Position numbers and translations under genes: made by a program | Shown here: piece by piece, positions 44,509 through 53,535 of the stretch | Numbering within the stretch: the first letter of the stretch is position 1 | Layout of the letters: the number at the start of each line of letters is the position of its first letter | NCBI RefSeq assembly: GCF_014851675.1 | Contig: NZ_JACVAE010000002.1 | Span: 248,001-312,000, forward strand | Origin: Rhizobium sp. ARZ01 | GTDB lineage: Bacteria; Pseudomonadota; Alphaproteobacteria; Rhizobiales; Rhizobiaceae | DNA: 64,000 nucleotides | Direction: 5' to 3' | Notes under the pieces: generated by a model | What the model saw: only the letters and a program-made list of their open reading frames with translations | The model's database searches: none | Told to the model about the DNA's origin: nothing

Positions 44509-46836
44509 ATGTTCAACATACAGCCCAAGTCGCTCGCGACGAAGCTGATCGCAGTAACCGGGGGCACAATCGCCCTCGTTCTCCTGGCATCGAATTTCGT
44601 CCTGATTTCACAATCCGAAGATCGCGTCCAATCGCTGATCCTGAATGAGGCAAACAGCGAGGCGCGCGCAATTGCCAAAGATATCGCCGGAGCTGTCGGC
44701 GAACTGGCGAGCGCTGCTCGATCGACGATCGGCATTATCGGCAAGGGGCATGAGAACGGATACCTTGACCGGAAGAACGTCATCGACCTCCTGAAGGTCA
44801 ATGTCGAGCGGAATGAATTTGCCTTCGGTAGCTGGTTCGCCGCGGAAAAAGACACGTTCGACGGCAAGGCAGCCGAATTTTCCGGGAACGCCGAGTTCGG
44901 CGGCGCCAAGGATGGAACATTCAATCCCTACTGGACCAAGGGCAAGGACGGCATCGCCTTCTCCACGTTCGAGTCCGAGTACGACAGCGAGTTCTACCTG
45001 CTCGCGGCAAAGAGCGGCAAAGGCGCGATGACCTCGCCCTATCTGGAAACAGGGACGGGTGAAGACATTTCCATCTCATCGATCGCCTATCCGGTCATGT
45101 CAAACGGCAAACTGATCGGCGTCGGCGGTGTCGACGTCAGGCTGACCACGCTTGCCGAACGCGTCTCTCAGCTCAAGCCTTTCGGCTCCGGTCGCGTCCT
45201 GGTCCTCACTCAATCCGGCAAATGGCTGGTCGCTCCGCGGCCGGAACTACTGATGAAGGACTATGAGGGCACCGGTAGCGAGGTGATCAAGGAGGCACTC
45301 GCCTCACAGAAGGCCGGCTTCATCCAGAACCTCTCCTTCGATAACAACGAAACCTTCGACCGCGTCGTCTATCCGGTTGCTTTGCCGGACGTAAATGCGA
45401 CCTGGGTTGTTCTCGTCGACATCCCGCGCGCGGTAATCAACGCACCCGTCAAGGACCAGACCTTCATGATGGTCATCGGTGGTCTGATCGTGCTCGGCGC
45501 CGTGATGGCCGGTCTTCTGATCGCGGTTCGCCGCTTCGTGCAAAAACCGCTCACCGGACTCGTCAACGATGTCGAGAAGCTGAGCGGCGGTGACTACGCC
45601 GATCCTGTCTCCGGTCAGGAGCGCAGCGACGAGACCGGTGCCGTTGCAAAGGCTCTGGAAGGGTTCCGCCACCAGCTCGCCGACACCAAGCGCCTTGAGG
45701 CCGAGGCCGAAAGCCATCGCCAGATGAGCGAGGCCGAACGCAACCGTTCCGAGGAAGAGCGTCAGGCTTCCGGCGCCTTGCAGCGCGACATCGTCTCTCG
45801 CCTTGCCGACGGGCTTGCCCGCCTGTCCTCGGGCGAGCTCTCCTATCGCCTTTCCGGTGAGTTCCCCGGCGAGTACGCGAAGATCAAGACCGACTTCAAC
45901 TCCGCCATGGTGAGCCTCGAAGAGACGATCCAGACGGTGAACGCCTCGGTCGCCAACATCGGCAACGGCACGGGCGAGATCTCCAATGGCGCCGCCGACC
46001 TGTCGCACCGCACGGAACAGCAGGCCGCAAGCCTCGAGGAGACCGCAGCCGCCCTCGACGAGCTGACCTCGCAGGTCAACTCGAGCGCGGAGAACGCCCG
46101 GGTTGCTGCCCAGTCGGTCGCGACTGCAAGCGACGACGCAGGCAAGTCGGGAGAGGTCGTGCAGAAGGCAATCGCTGCCATGAAGGGTATCGAGAAGTCT
46201 TCCAGCGAGATTTCCAACATCATCGGTGTCATCGACGAGATTGCCTTCCAGACGAACCTCCTTGCGCTCAACGCAGGCGTCGAGGCTGCTCGCGCTGGCG
46301 AAGCCGGCAAGGGCTTTGCCGTCGTCGCCCAGGAGGTCCGCGAGCTCGCCCAGCGGTCCGCCAACGCCGCCAAGGAGATCAAGAACCTCATCAATGCCTC
46401 TGAGACCCAGGTGCGCGAGGGCGTCGATCTCGTCGGAAAGGCCGGCAGCGCGCTCGAAAAGATCGCCGAGCAGGTCATGCAGATCAATGGCCTCATCCGC
46501 CAGATCTCAGGCTCGGCCTCCGAACAGGCCGTCGGCCTGAAGGAGATCAACTCGGCCGTCAACCAGATGGATCAGGTCACGCAGCAGAACGCGGCGATGG
46601 TGGAAGAGACCACCGCGGCCAGCGTCGCGCTGAACGAAGAAGCGAGAACGCTGCAATCGCTCGTCGCCCGCTTCCGCACGGGACAGGGCCAACAGGCGAT
46701 GGCTGCGCAGCCGCAGCGCCAGGCCCAGCCGGTCCATGCGCCCGCGCCGGCGCGCCGCGCCGCTGCTCCGGCACGCCCGATCCCGCCGGTCGCTGGCAAT
46801 ACGGCACTAGCCCAGGACGACTGGGAAGAGTTCTGA
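44509..46836 (+). CDS. Methyl-accepting chemotaxis protein
   Basis: A 775-residue chemoreceptor. A membrane helix at about 13-33 and another at 317-340 enclose a periplasmic Cache-type sensor of about 280 residues. HAMP follows (about 341-395), then a helical linker and the signalling domain (about 470-720) with the conserved hairpin EIAFQTNLLALNAGVEAARA and AQEVRELAQRSANAAKEI. The tail ends DDWEEF, the pentapeptide-type tether known for CheR/CheB binding in rhizobial receptors. A Q/A/P-rich stretch separates it from the signalling domain. The start at 44509 has GAGG nearby. The ligand is unknown. Confidence 0.95.
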   Translation: MFNIQPKSLATKLIAVTGGTIALVLLASNFVLISQSEDRVQSLILNEANSEARAIAKDIAGAVGELASAARSTIGIIGKGHENGYLDRKNVIDLLKVNVERNEFAFGSWFAAEKDTFDGKAAEFSGNAEFGGAKDGTFNPYWTKGKDGIAFSTFESEYDSEFYLLAAKSGKGAMTSPYLETGTGEDISISSIAYPVMSNGKLIGVGGVDVRLTTLAERVSQLKPFGSGRVLVLTQSGKWLVAPRPELLMKDYEGTGSEVIKEALASQKAGFIQNLSFDNNETFDRVVYPVALPDVNATWVVLVDIPRAVINAPVKDQTFMMVIGGLIVLGAVMAGLLIAVRRFVQKPLTGLVNDVEKLSGGDYADPVSGQERSDETGAVAKALEGFRHQLADTKRLEAEAESHRQMSEAERNRSEEERQASGALQRDIVSRLADGLARLSSGELSYRLSGEFPGEYAKIKTDFNSAMVSLEETIQTVNASVANIGNGTGEISNGAADLSHRTEQQAASLEETAAALDELTSQVNSSAENARVAAQSVATASDDAGKSGEVVQKAIAAMKGIEKSSSEISNIIGVIDEIAFQTNLLALNAGVEAARAGEAGKGFAVVAQEVRELAQRSANAAKEIKNLINASETQVREGVDLVGKAGSALEKIAEQVMQINGLIRQISGSASEQAVGLKEINSAVNQMDQVTQQNAAMVEETTAASVALNEEARTLQSLVARFRTGQGQQAMAAQPQRQAQPVHAPAPARRAAAPARPIPPVAGNTALAQDDWEEF

Positions 46837-46860
46837 GCGGAACGAAACCCTCTAAACGGA

Positions 46861-46885
46861 AACGGCGCCCTCGCGGCGCCGTTTT
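46861..46885 (+). terminator. Terminator of the chemoreceptor gene
   Basis: AACGGCGCC (46861-46869) and GGCGCCGTT (46875-46883) form a perfect stem with a 5-base loop and TTTT at the end. It lies between convergent genes. Confidence 0.85.
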
Positions 46886-46955
46886 GCATTGTATGACCAT
46901 TGGTTCGACCGCTGACAGACGGTGGTTGCAGGCGGCGGTAGGTGCCGCAATGGCC

Positions 46956-47900
46956 TCACAGCCGTGCCACGCGCTCCGTCAGCAGATCGAAGAACCCCTG
47001 TGCGTCGATGTCGCGCATCACTCGGGCGTTGGGCTTGCGCTCAGTCACCTGCCACCAGTCGACAACCGTCATACCGGCGGTCAGTTGCGAACCAGTCTCG
47101 ATCTCGACATTGCAATCACGACCGCCAAAGAGTTCCGGACGCAGCAGGTAGGCGATCACGGTGGGGTCATGCAGCGGTCCGCCGTCGGAGCCGTATTTCT
47201 CGATGTCGAAGCGCTCGAAGAACTCCAGCATCTCGACCAGCGCGATCGCCGGCCGCGAACCGATCGCGCGGATTTTCTCAACCCGCGTCTTCAGCGTCAG
47301 CACCTTGTGGGTCACGTCGAGCGGCATCATCACGATCGGGATCCCGCCGCGGAAGACGAGGTCAGCGGCCTCCGGATCCACATAGATGTTGAACTCGGCC
47401 GCCGGCGTGATGTTGCCGCCTTCGAAGAAGCCACCGCCCATCATGACGATCTCGGCGATGCGCCCGGCAATTTCCGGCGCCCTCTGCAGGGCCAAAGCGA
47501 CGTTGGTCAGCGGTCCGAGCGTGCACAGCGTCACCGAGCCCGCAGGTTCGGCACGCAGCGTGTCGATGATGAAATCGACGGCATGCTTGTCCTGCAGCGG
47601 CATGGTGGGCTCATCGAACTCGGGACCGTCGAGACCGGTCTTGCCATGCACGTGCTCGGCAGTCACGAGCGGACGCTTAAGCGGCGCATTGGCGCCAGCG
47701 AACACCATCATGTCAGTGCGCCCGCATAATTCGCAGAGAATGCGCGCGTTGCGCGTTGTCAGCGCCAACGGCACGTTGCCGGCGACCGTGGTGATGCCGA
47801 GAACGTCGAGTTCACTGGTGCTTCCGAGCGCCAACATGATTGCAGCGGCATCGTCCTGACCCGGATCGGTGTCTATGATTATCTTTTTTCGTTGCGACAT
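46956..47900 (-). CDS. Nucleoside hydrolase
   Basis: A 314-residue inosine/uridine-preferring nucleoside hydrolase. The calcium-binding motif DTDPGQDDAAAI is at 10-21, and HxxxG...VHGKTGLDG-type catalytic regions are present, with the C-terminal HDP-type signature LHDPTVIAYL. It cleaves the N-glycosidic bond of ribonucleosides for salvage. Whether pyrimidine or purine nucleosides are preferred is not readable. It is divergent from hsp20 and convergent with the chemoreceptor gene. Confidence 0.93.
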   Translation of the reverse strand: MSQRKKIIIDTDPGQDDAAAIMLALGSTSELDVLGITTVAGNVPLALTTRNARILCELCGRTDMMVFAGANAPLKRPLVTAEHVHGKTGLDGPEFDEPTMPLQDKHAVDFIIDTLRAEPAGSVTLCTLGPLTNVALALQRAPEIAGRIAEIVMMGGGFFEGGNITPAAEFNIYVDPEAADLVFRGGIPIVMMPLDVTHKVLTLKTRVEKIRAIGSRPAIALVEMLEFFERFDIEKYGSDGGPLHDPTVIAYLLRPELFGGRDCNVEIETGSQLTAGMTVVDWWQVTERKPNARVMRDIDAQGFFDLLTERVARL

Positions 47901-47975
47901 GGGCCTTCACCTTCCCGAATCATCTTCAGCGCCGTCCCTCCGGCGACACGGGACTATATTTGCCGAACAGCGCGA

Positions 47976-48079
47976 GGCAAGCGCCTTGCGCCCCTGCAGA
48001 AGAGTACCCATATTGCGCTCATGCAGGGATGCTGAAATTCGGGTCCCGCTCCGGTCGCTTGAAAGCAAGGACTAACGAA
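47976..48079 (+). promoter_or_regulatory. ROSE-type RNA thermometer in the hsp20 leader
   Basis: The final hairpin pairs GTC (48054-48056) and CTTG (48058-48061) with CAAG (48066-48069) and GAC (48070-48072), leaving G48057 bulged. This is the ROSE hallmark: anti-Shine-Dalgarno UCGCU (UYGCU consensus) masks AGGA of the ribosome binding site with an unpaired G. Two upstream stems are readable: GCAAG/CTTGC (47977-47989) and CCCTGCA/TGCAGGG (47992-48028). ROSE elements control small heat-shock genes in rhizobia by melting at high temperature. An RFAM search was not possible. Confidence 0.8.
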
Positions 48080-48511
48080 ATGAGCCGTATCACGCCTTTT
48101 GCCAGCCCTCTCCTTCTCGGTTTCGATGCCATGGAGAAAACGCTCGAGCGTATCGCCAAGGGCAATGATGGCTATCCCCCGTACAACATCGAGCGCGTTC
48201 GCCCTGACAGCACTTCAGGCGATCCCGAGCGGCTGCGCATCACGCTCGCCGTTGCCGGCTTTTCCGAAGAGGAGCTTGAGGTGACGACGGAGGAAAACCA
48301 GTTGATCGTCCGAGGCCGACAGGTCGATACGCTTGAACGCGACTATCTCTATCGGGGCATTGCCGCCCGGCAGTTCCAGCGTATGTTCGTCCTTGCTGAC
48401 GGCATGCACGTGCTGGGCGCCGAGCTTCGCAACGGCCTTCTCTCGATCGATCTTGCGCGTCCTGAACCGGAACGCTTGGTAAAGAAAATTAACATTTTCG
48501 TACCAGACTAG
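48080..48511 (+). CDS. Small heat-shock protein (Hsp20 family)
   Basis: A 143-residue Hsp20/alpha-crystallin protein. The alpha-crystallin domain spans about 35-125 (RLRITLAVAGFSEEELEVTTE and LIVRGRQ), with the conserved dimer-loop region QFQRMFVLADGMHVLGAEL. Small Hsps hold unfolding proteins for DnaK-dependent refolding. The ATG at 48080 is preceded by AAGGA, which sits in the ROSE hairpin. A DUF1150 gene follows 138 bases later, a frequent partner. Confidence 0.92.
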   Translation: MSRITPFASPLLLGFDAMEKTLERIAKGNDGYPPYNIERVRPDSTSGDPERLRITLAVAGFSEEELEVTTEENQLIVRGRQVDTLERDYLYRGIAARQFQRMFVLADGMHVLGAELRNGLLSIDLARPEPERLVKKINIFVPD

Positions 48512-48649
48512 GCCAAGCTCCGTTCCTGCGGGAACATCCGCCGGGACGCATCACGGAATAGTCGAATAACCGGGCGCACCGACGGGTCACTATGACAGCG
48601 GGCATCCGGCAGGCCGGTAATCAATCCGGCACATTGCCAGGAGGCAAAC

Positions 48650-48907
48650 ATGGGACTGAAAACGATTACCCCCCAAGTCACGAAGGCCGACCTTGCGCAT
48701 CTGGGCGCAGGCGAAGTGGGCTATATCCGCAAGATGCGGGCTGACGAGGTTTCGCGCTGCTTCCCGGAAGCGCCGGATATCGATCCGAACCTCGACCTCT
48801 GGGCGCTATTCGGCGCCGATGGCACACCGATCCTTCTGACGGACAACCGTTCGAGCACTTTCTACAAGGCAGCAGAAGACGAACTGCGCACTGTCAGCCT
48901 GCACTGA
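48650..48907 (+). CDS. DUF1150 family protein
   Basis: An 85-residue cytoplasmic protein of the DUF1150 family (GYIRKMRADEVSRCFPEAPDI and WALFGADGTPILLTDNRSS). Members are commonly found beside Hsp20 genes in alphaproteobacteria, and the function is unknown. AGGAGG lies about 7 bases before the ATG. It is likely expressed with or near hsp20. It converges on trmB. Confidence 0.82.
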   Translation: MGLKTITPQVTKADLAHLGAGEVGYIRKMRADEVSRCFPEAPDIDPNLDLWALFGADGTPILLTDNRSSTFYKAAEDELRTVSLH

Positions 48908-48949
48908 CCGCAAGCCGCGTCGCGGCCTTTCGGTAGACGTCCGGCGGGA

Positions 48950-49651
48950 TCAGACCCGCCGGAAAGTAAGATAGGCCGAGCTTCGACCTTCGCGTCTTGC
49001 CTTGGCCTCGTAGCGTGTTCCCGGCCATCCTGCAAAAGGCGTCAGCCAGTCCCTGGCATTGTTTGCCGTCCATTCGAATTCGGGATGCGCCCCGCAGTGC
49101 AGCAGCGTCCAGTTGACATAGGTATCGATGTCCGACGTGAAGCAGAAATGCCCCCCAGACTTGAGAACCCGGGCGAACCGGTCGAGGTTGACCGCCGACA
49201 CGAAGCGCCTCTTCCAGTGCTTCCGCTTCGGCCATGGGTCGGGGTAGAGCAAGTCGACCTGGTCGATCGATGCCGCCGGCAGCCAATCCAGAACCTCGGT
49301 TGCATCATCGTCATAGAGGCGGATGTTGCGTGCGCCAGTCTCCTCGATCCGGCCGACGAGTTTCGCCATGGAGTTGACGAAGGGTTCCACACCGATGAAA
49401 CCCGTGTCCGGTTGCTCCAGAGCGCGATGCATCAGGTGCTCTCCGCCGCCAAAGCCGATTTCCAGCCGGAGGCGAGCCGGCGTAAACGCAAACAGGCCTT
49501 CGATGCGCTCTGGCGCCGGCTGCGAGAGGTCGAGCGCCAGCGTTGGCAGAACGTCATTCAACTGCCGCGCCTGTCGTTCGCGGAGCGGTTTGCCCTTACG
49601 TCGTCCGAAGAAGGCTTCCGTGGCGCGGCTTGGGCGCTGCTGTTCTGTCAT
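48950..49651 (-). CDS. trmB: tRNA (guanine-N7)-methyltransferase
   Basis: A 233-residue SAM-dependent methyltransferase making m7G46 in tRNA. The SAM-binding loop is [10 protein letters not shown], and the catalytic family signature [18 protein letters not shown] is complete. The ATG at 49651 ([20 protein letters not shown]) is the usual TrmB start; a GTG at 49666 would lie directly at the metK terminator. It lies downstream of metK, which makes its cofactor, but a strong hairpin separates them. Confidence 0.94.
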   Translation of the reverse strand: MTEQQRPSRATEAFFGRRKGKPLRERQARQLNDVLPTLALDLSQPAPERIEGLFAFTPARLRLEIGFGGGEHLMHRALEQPDTGFIGVEPFVNSMAKLVGRIEETGARNIRLYDDDATEVLDWLPAASIDQVDLLYPDPWPKRKHWKRRFVSAVNLDRFARVLKSGGHFCFTSDIDTYVNWTLLHCGAHPEFEWTANNARDWLTPFAGWPGTRYEAKARREGRSSAYLTFRRV

Positions 49652-49670
49652 GGGTTGGTCTTTCACGATA

Positions 49671-49704
49671 AAAGCGGGCGTCTCCCCGTGGAGACACCCG
49701 CTTT
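49671..49704 (-). terminator. metK terminator
   Basis: AAAGCGGGCGTCTCC (49671-49685) and GGAGACACCCGCTTT (49690-49704) form a 15-bp stem with one mismatch and a CCGT loop; on the minus strand TTTTAT follows. It lies between metK and trmB, so trmB expression needs readthrough or its own promoter. Confidence 0.85.
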
Positions 49705-49735
49705 ACAGTTTTCCGTAGCGATCCGTAAAGGCCGA

Positions 49736-50992
49736 TCAGGCTGCCTTGAGTGCCTCGGTCCGCAGCGCTTCCTTGAGCGGCTTCACCAGATCCAGCTTCT
49801 CCCAGGAGAACGACCCGTCACGGCCGGCCTTGCGGCCGAAGTGGCCATACGCGGACGTCTTGGCATAGATCGGCTTGTTGAGATCAAGATGCCGGCGAAT
49901 GCCTGAGGGCGAGAGGTCCATCACCTGGCGGATAGCGGCCTCGACCTGGTCTTCTGTCACTTTGCCGGTGCCATGCAGATCGACATATACGGACAGCGGC
50001 TGAGCGACGCCAATCGCGTAAGAGAGCTGGATTGTGCAACGATCAGCCAAGCTGGCCGCGACGACGTTCTTCGCCAGATAGCGCGCCGCATAGGCCGCAG
50101 AGCGGTCGACCTTCGTGGTGTCCTTTCCGGAGAACGCACCACCGCCATGCGGGGCCGCCCCGCCATAGGTGTCGACGATAATCTTGCGGCCCGTCAGGCC
50201 GGCGTCGCCGTCCGGTCCACCGATGACAAACTTGCCGGTGGGATTGATGTACCACTTGCAGTCGTCAGCGATCTTGATGTCATGCAGAGCCTCGCGGATG
50301 TAGGGCTCGACCACCTTGCGGACCTTCGCCGAATCCCAACTGTCGTCGAGATGCTGGGTCGACAGTACGATCGAGGCCACTTCCGACGGCTTGCCGTCGA
50401 CATACTTTACCGTCACTTGGCTCTTGGCGTCGGGGCCGAGCCTAGCCACGTCTCCGTCGCCCTTTTTGCGGGCTTCGGCCAGAAGCTGGAGAATTCGGTG
50501 CGAGTAGTAGATTGGCGCCGGCATCAGCTCTTCGGTTTCGCGGCAGGCATAGCCGAACATGATGCCCTGGTCGCCGGCACCCTCGTCACCCTGCTGGTCC
50601 GCAGCACTATCGACGCCCTGGGCGATGTCGGCGGATTGCGCGTGAAGCAGCACATCGATCTTGGCGTTCTTCCAGTGGAAGCCGCTCTGCTCGTAACCGA
50701 TGTCGCGGATTGCCTTGCGCGCCGCCGCCTTGAACTTGGCGGGATTGATGACGTCGTTGCCGTCCTTGTCCTTCTTCAGCAGGCTCGGCGGCAGCCGCAC
50801 CTCGCCCGCGATGACAACGCGGTTGGTCGTCGCCAGCGTCTCGCAGGCAATGCGGACGATCCAGGGGTCGAATTTCGTCTTGTTTGCTTCGCGATAGACC
50901 AGGTCGACGATTTCGTCGGAGATCCGGTCGCAGACCTTGTCGGGATGCCCCTCGGCCACGGACTCGCTAGTGAAGAGATAGTTGCTGCGCAT
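49736..50992 (-). CDS. metK: S-adenosylmethionine synthetase
   Basis: A 418-residue MAT converting methionine and ATP to SAM. The N-terminal [16 protein letters not shown], the [13 protein letters not shown] adenosine motif and the [22 protein letters not shown] loop with the phosphate-binding lysine are all present. It starts at the ATG at 50992; a purine-rich GGGAAC segment precedes it. A perfect inverted repeat upstream suggests regulated transcription; no SAM-responsive leader of known class was seen here. It is followed by a terminator and trmB. Confidence 0.96.
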   Translation of the reverse strand: MRSNYLFTSESVAEGHPDKVCDRISDEIVDLVYREANKTKFDPWIVRIACETLATTNRVVIAGEVRLPPSLLKKDKDGNDVINPAKFKAAARKAIRDIGYEQSGFHWKNAKIDVLLHAQSADIAQGVDSAADQQGDEGAGDQGIMFGYACRETEELMPAPIYYSHRILQLLAEARKKGDGDVARLGPDAKSQVTVKYVDGKPSEVASIVLSTQHLDDSWDSAKVRKVVEPYIREALHDIKIADDCKWYINPTGKFVIGGPDGDAGLTGRKIIVDTYGGAAPHGGGAFSGKDTTKVDRSAAYAARYLAKNVVAASLADRCTIQLSYAIGVAQPLSVYVDLHGTGKVTEDQVEAAIRQVMDLSPSGIRRHLDLNKPIYAKTSAYGHFGRKAGRDGSFSWEKLDLVKPLKEALRTEALKAA

Positions 50993-51053
50993 ACGGGAGT
51001 TCCCTCAATGAAGATGCTCCGTCTTAGTCATTTTACCACCGGAAAACAAGCGC

Positions 51054-51082
51054 AGAACGACATAAGCATATGTTTATGTCAA
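51054..51082 (-). promoter_or_regulatory. Candidate metK promoter/operator
   Basis: GACATAA (51059-51065) and TTATGTC (51074-51080) are perfect 7-base arms separated by 8 bases. On the minus strand a TTGACA -35 (complement of 51077-51082) begins inside the repeat, so a bound protein would block it; the -10 position is weak. ArsR-family methionine regulators (SahR/SamR) are described in Proteobacteria, but I cannot confirm a motif match. Confidence 0.45.
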
Positions 51083-51103
51083 TTCCCTCTCCGGAATGGC
51101 AGC

Positions 51104-51135
51104 AAAAAGAAAACGGCCCCCAAAGGGCCGTTTTC
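51104..51135 (-). terminator. Terminator of the XRE regulator gene
   Basis: GAAAACGGCCC (51109-51119) and GGGCCGTTTTC (51125-51135) form a perfect 11-bp stem; the minus strand continues with TTTTT (51104-51108). It lies between the XRE gene and metK. Confidence 0.9.
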
Positions 51136-51169
51136 TCGCGCACGAATCTTTCAGATAAGCGGGCTGTAG

Positions 51170-51586
51170 TTATTCCACTTCCGCCTCGGCTGCGAGCGCC
51201 TTGACGAGGTCGACGAGCTTGCGACGAACCTTGGGGTCGGCGATCTTGACGAAGGCACGGTTCAGTTGCAGCCCCTCCGATGAGGAGAGAAAATCCACTA
51301 CGTAGTTCGAGCTGGAGGCCTCGGCCATGCCGGGTTGATTGCCGGAGTCGCCCGGCGCATCTTCGAAGAAGAAGGAAACCGGCACGTTGAGTATGCTGGA
51401 AATATTCTGCAGACGGCTCGCGCCGACGCGATTCGTGCCCTTTTCGTATTTCTGGATCTGCTGGAAAGTGATTCCCAGATTTTCGCCCAATTTCTCCTGG
51501 CTCATACCAAGCATTGTGCGGCGAAGGCGGATCCGGCTACCGACATGAATGTCGATCGGGTTCGGCTTCTTCTTGTTTTCTATCAT
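51170..51586 (-). CDS. XRE-family regulator (PraR/PhrR-like)
   Basis: A 138-residue protein. An XRE helix-turn-helix (about 15-70: VGSRIRLRRTMLGMSQEKLG, then ITFQQIQKYEKGTNRVGASRL) is followed by a hydrophobic C-terminal region with ADPKVRRKLVDLVKALA. The layout resembles the rhizobial PraR/PhrR repressors that act in quorum sensing, biofilm and stress. Which orthologue it is cannot be decided. It sits between lnt and metK, the usual rhizobial location, and ends in a strong terminator. Confidence 0.88.
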   Translation of the reverse strand: MIENKKKPNPIDIHVGSRIRLRRTMLGMSQEKLGENLGITFQQIQKYEKGTNRVGASRLQNISSILNVPVSFFFEDAPGDSGNQPGMAEASSSNYVVDFLSSSEGLQLNRAFVKIADPKVRRKLVDLVKALAAEAEVE

Positions 51587-51731
51587 TGCTGTATCCTAAC
51601 GCGCGAAATGGCCCTGTTTGCCGGCATCGATCATCAGACCTAACGTCACGTTGTACCCGAATATTTTCTCGGACTTGATAATACGAAACTGATGCCGGTA
51701 AACTCCACTATGCAATTTTAGGGGTTTTTGG

Positions 51732-53318
51732 TCAATTCGCATCCCTTCTAAAACCAATGCGAGAAATCACCCCTGCTCCGAAAAAGATTGCAACTAAACA
51801 CCAAAACCAGAAGTTTTGTGACACACTGTCATGAAACGCAGCGTTATTTCCCGGTATAGTTGCGTCCACAAATCCGACCATACCATAAGGAAGCCCTAAT
51901 GTAACACGCCCCTTGGCGTCTACAACCGCCGAGATCCCACTGTTGGCGGCGCGCACGAGCGGCAAGCCGGTCTCGACTGCCCGTACCCGGGCCTGATGGA
52001 AATGCTGGTAGGGGCCGGGCGTATCGCCGAACCATGCGTCGTTGGTGATGTTGAGCAGCGCGTCGGTCGTATAGGCTGCCTGATCGATCTCACGGGGAAA
52101 AATCGCCTCGTAACAGATGAGCGGATAGAACGAGCGCTCGCCAGGCAGCGTGAGCACTTGATGCACGCGCGCGCCGGAGAAGCCGCCCGAGAAAGCGGCA
52201 ACGGCATTGATACCCCACGAATTGAACAGTTCCTCAAATGGCATGTACTCGCCGAACGGAACAAGATGGACCTTGTCGGCGGCGCCGAGGATCTGCCCCC
52301 TGCCATCGATTGCGTATATCGAATTGTAGTAGCGTGGCGGCTTGCCCGCGCCCGTATCCTCCATCCGCACAGCTCCGGCGATCAGCACCTGGTCATCGTC
52401 GAGCACCGCGGCGATCCTTGCAAGTGCATCCGGGTTGTCGGTGAGAATGAAGGGAATCGACGTTTCGGGCCAGACGATGATACCAGGACGCTGTTCGCCC
52501 GAGGGCGGATCGGCGGTCAACGCTAGATGCTTTTCAAAGACTGCTGCGCGTTGCCCGTCGTCGAGCTTGGCGGACTGGTCGATCACCGGCTGCACCAAGC
52601 GGACCCTTACATCCGTATCAACCGCGTCCGGCAGAAAGTGCAGGACGTAGAAGCCATATCCCGCCTGCAGCGCCAGAAGAAGGACTGCAAGCGATAGACC
52701 CAGCCGCTTGCCGCGGCCGGTCCACAGGAGCGCAGGCGCGGCAAAGACGAAAACGGCCAGCACGTTCATGCCGGCGATACCGAAGATTCGCGCCGGCTGC
52801 ATCATCATCGGCACCGGCATTGCGCCATAGCCCACCGCATTCCATGGAAATCCGGTGAACAGCCACGAGCGCAGCCACTCGGCAAACCCAAAGGCGGCGG
52901 CCAGCACGAGGATGCGCCCCAGCCCATCTGACCAGAAGAGCCGCGCAAGCGCGACCGCAAAGCCATAGAAGAAAGCGAGGAACGCTGGCAGGCCCAGCAC
53001 CGCCAGCGGCAGTGCCCAGGCATATTCGTCCGCCTCGACCAAGAGCGCATTGCCGAGCCACCACAGGCCGCCAAGGAAATAGCCGAAACCGAAGCACCAA
53101 CCGATACGAAAGGCCGGCACCAGCCGGCGCAGGAGACCAGCATCGGGGTCGCCGCTGGCACCGTCGATCAACCAGACCAGAACCGTGAAGGAGACGAACA
53201 GTGCAGCAATGAACCCATAGGGCTGCAGCGCCAACACTGCGAACAGGCCGGCCAGGAATGCCACCAACGCCCGCGTCCAACCGGACATCAGCATGACCTT
53301 GCCAGCCAGTCGCTCCAT
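51732..53318 (-). CDS. lnt: Apolipoprotein N-acyltransferase
   Basis: A 528-residue inner-membrane enzyme adding the third acyl chain to lipoproteins. About six N-terminal helices (1-210) precede a nitrilase domain (about 225-490) with the triad Glu in WPETSIPF, Lys in ADKVHLVPFGEY and Cys in LICYEAIFP. The C-terminal helix at about 500-520 returns it to the membrane. The start at 53318 (MERLAGKVMLMSGWTR) is the first plausible one. corC is upstream on the same strand, as in many genomes. Confidence 0.95.
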   Translation of the reverse strand: MERLAGKVMLMSGWTRALVAFLAGLFAVLALQPYGFIAALFVSFTVLVWLIDGASGDPDAGLLRRLVPAFRIGWCFGFGYFLGGLWWLGNALLVEADEYAWALPLAVLGLPAFLAFFYGFAVALARLFWSDGLGRILVLAAAFGFAEWLRSWLFTGFPWNAVGYGAMPVPMMMQPARIFGIAGMNVLAVFVFAAPALLWTGRGKRLGLSLAVLLLALQAGYGFYVLHFLPDAVDTDVRVRLVQPVIDQSAKLDDGQRAAVFEKHLALTADPPSGEQRPGIIVWPETSIPFILTDNPDALARIAAVLDDDQVLIAGAVRMEDTGAGKPPRYYNSIYAIDGRGQILGAADKVHLVPFGEYMPFEELFNSWGINAVAAFSGGFSGARVHQVLTLPGERSFYPLICYEAIFPREIDQAAYTTDALLNITNDAWFGDTPGPYQHFHQARVRAVETGLPLVRAANSGISAVVDAKGRVTLGLPYGMVGFVDATIPGNNAAFHDSVSQNFWFWCLVAIFFGAGVISRIGFRRDAN

Positions 53319-53535
53319 ACCGCTCCTCTCGACTTCCGTGCGAATCAGCGCGGCAAGTCTTCCAAAAAAAAGTGCGCTTGTCGCCCGCCGTTGAATCGAC
53401 GGTTAGGGAACGTGTCGAGGTACGATCTTTGGTGCCCGCAGACGCTGCCCCGTCTGCAGGCTACGGATCGTCCGTCACGGTGGCTTATTTGCTAGAGCGG
53501 ATGACCAACCGGAAGCTGCGGCATACCTGGCACGG

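Noticed and set aside
44360..44548. A 62-codon frame upstream of and overlapping the chemoreceptor start
   Set aside because: It overlaps the chemoreceptor N-terminus and has Ser/Arg-rich, non-coding-like composition.
53438..53457. GCAGACG/CGTCTGC hairpin between lnt and corC
   Set aside because: Perfect 7-bp stem but no T-run in the direction of transcription, and it may be chance; no function can be assigned.
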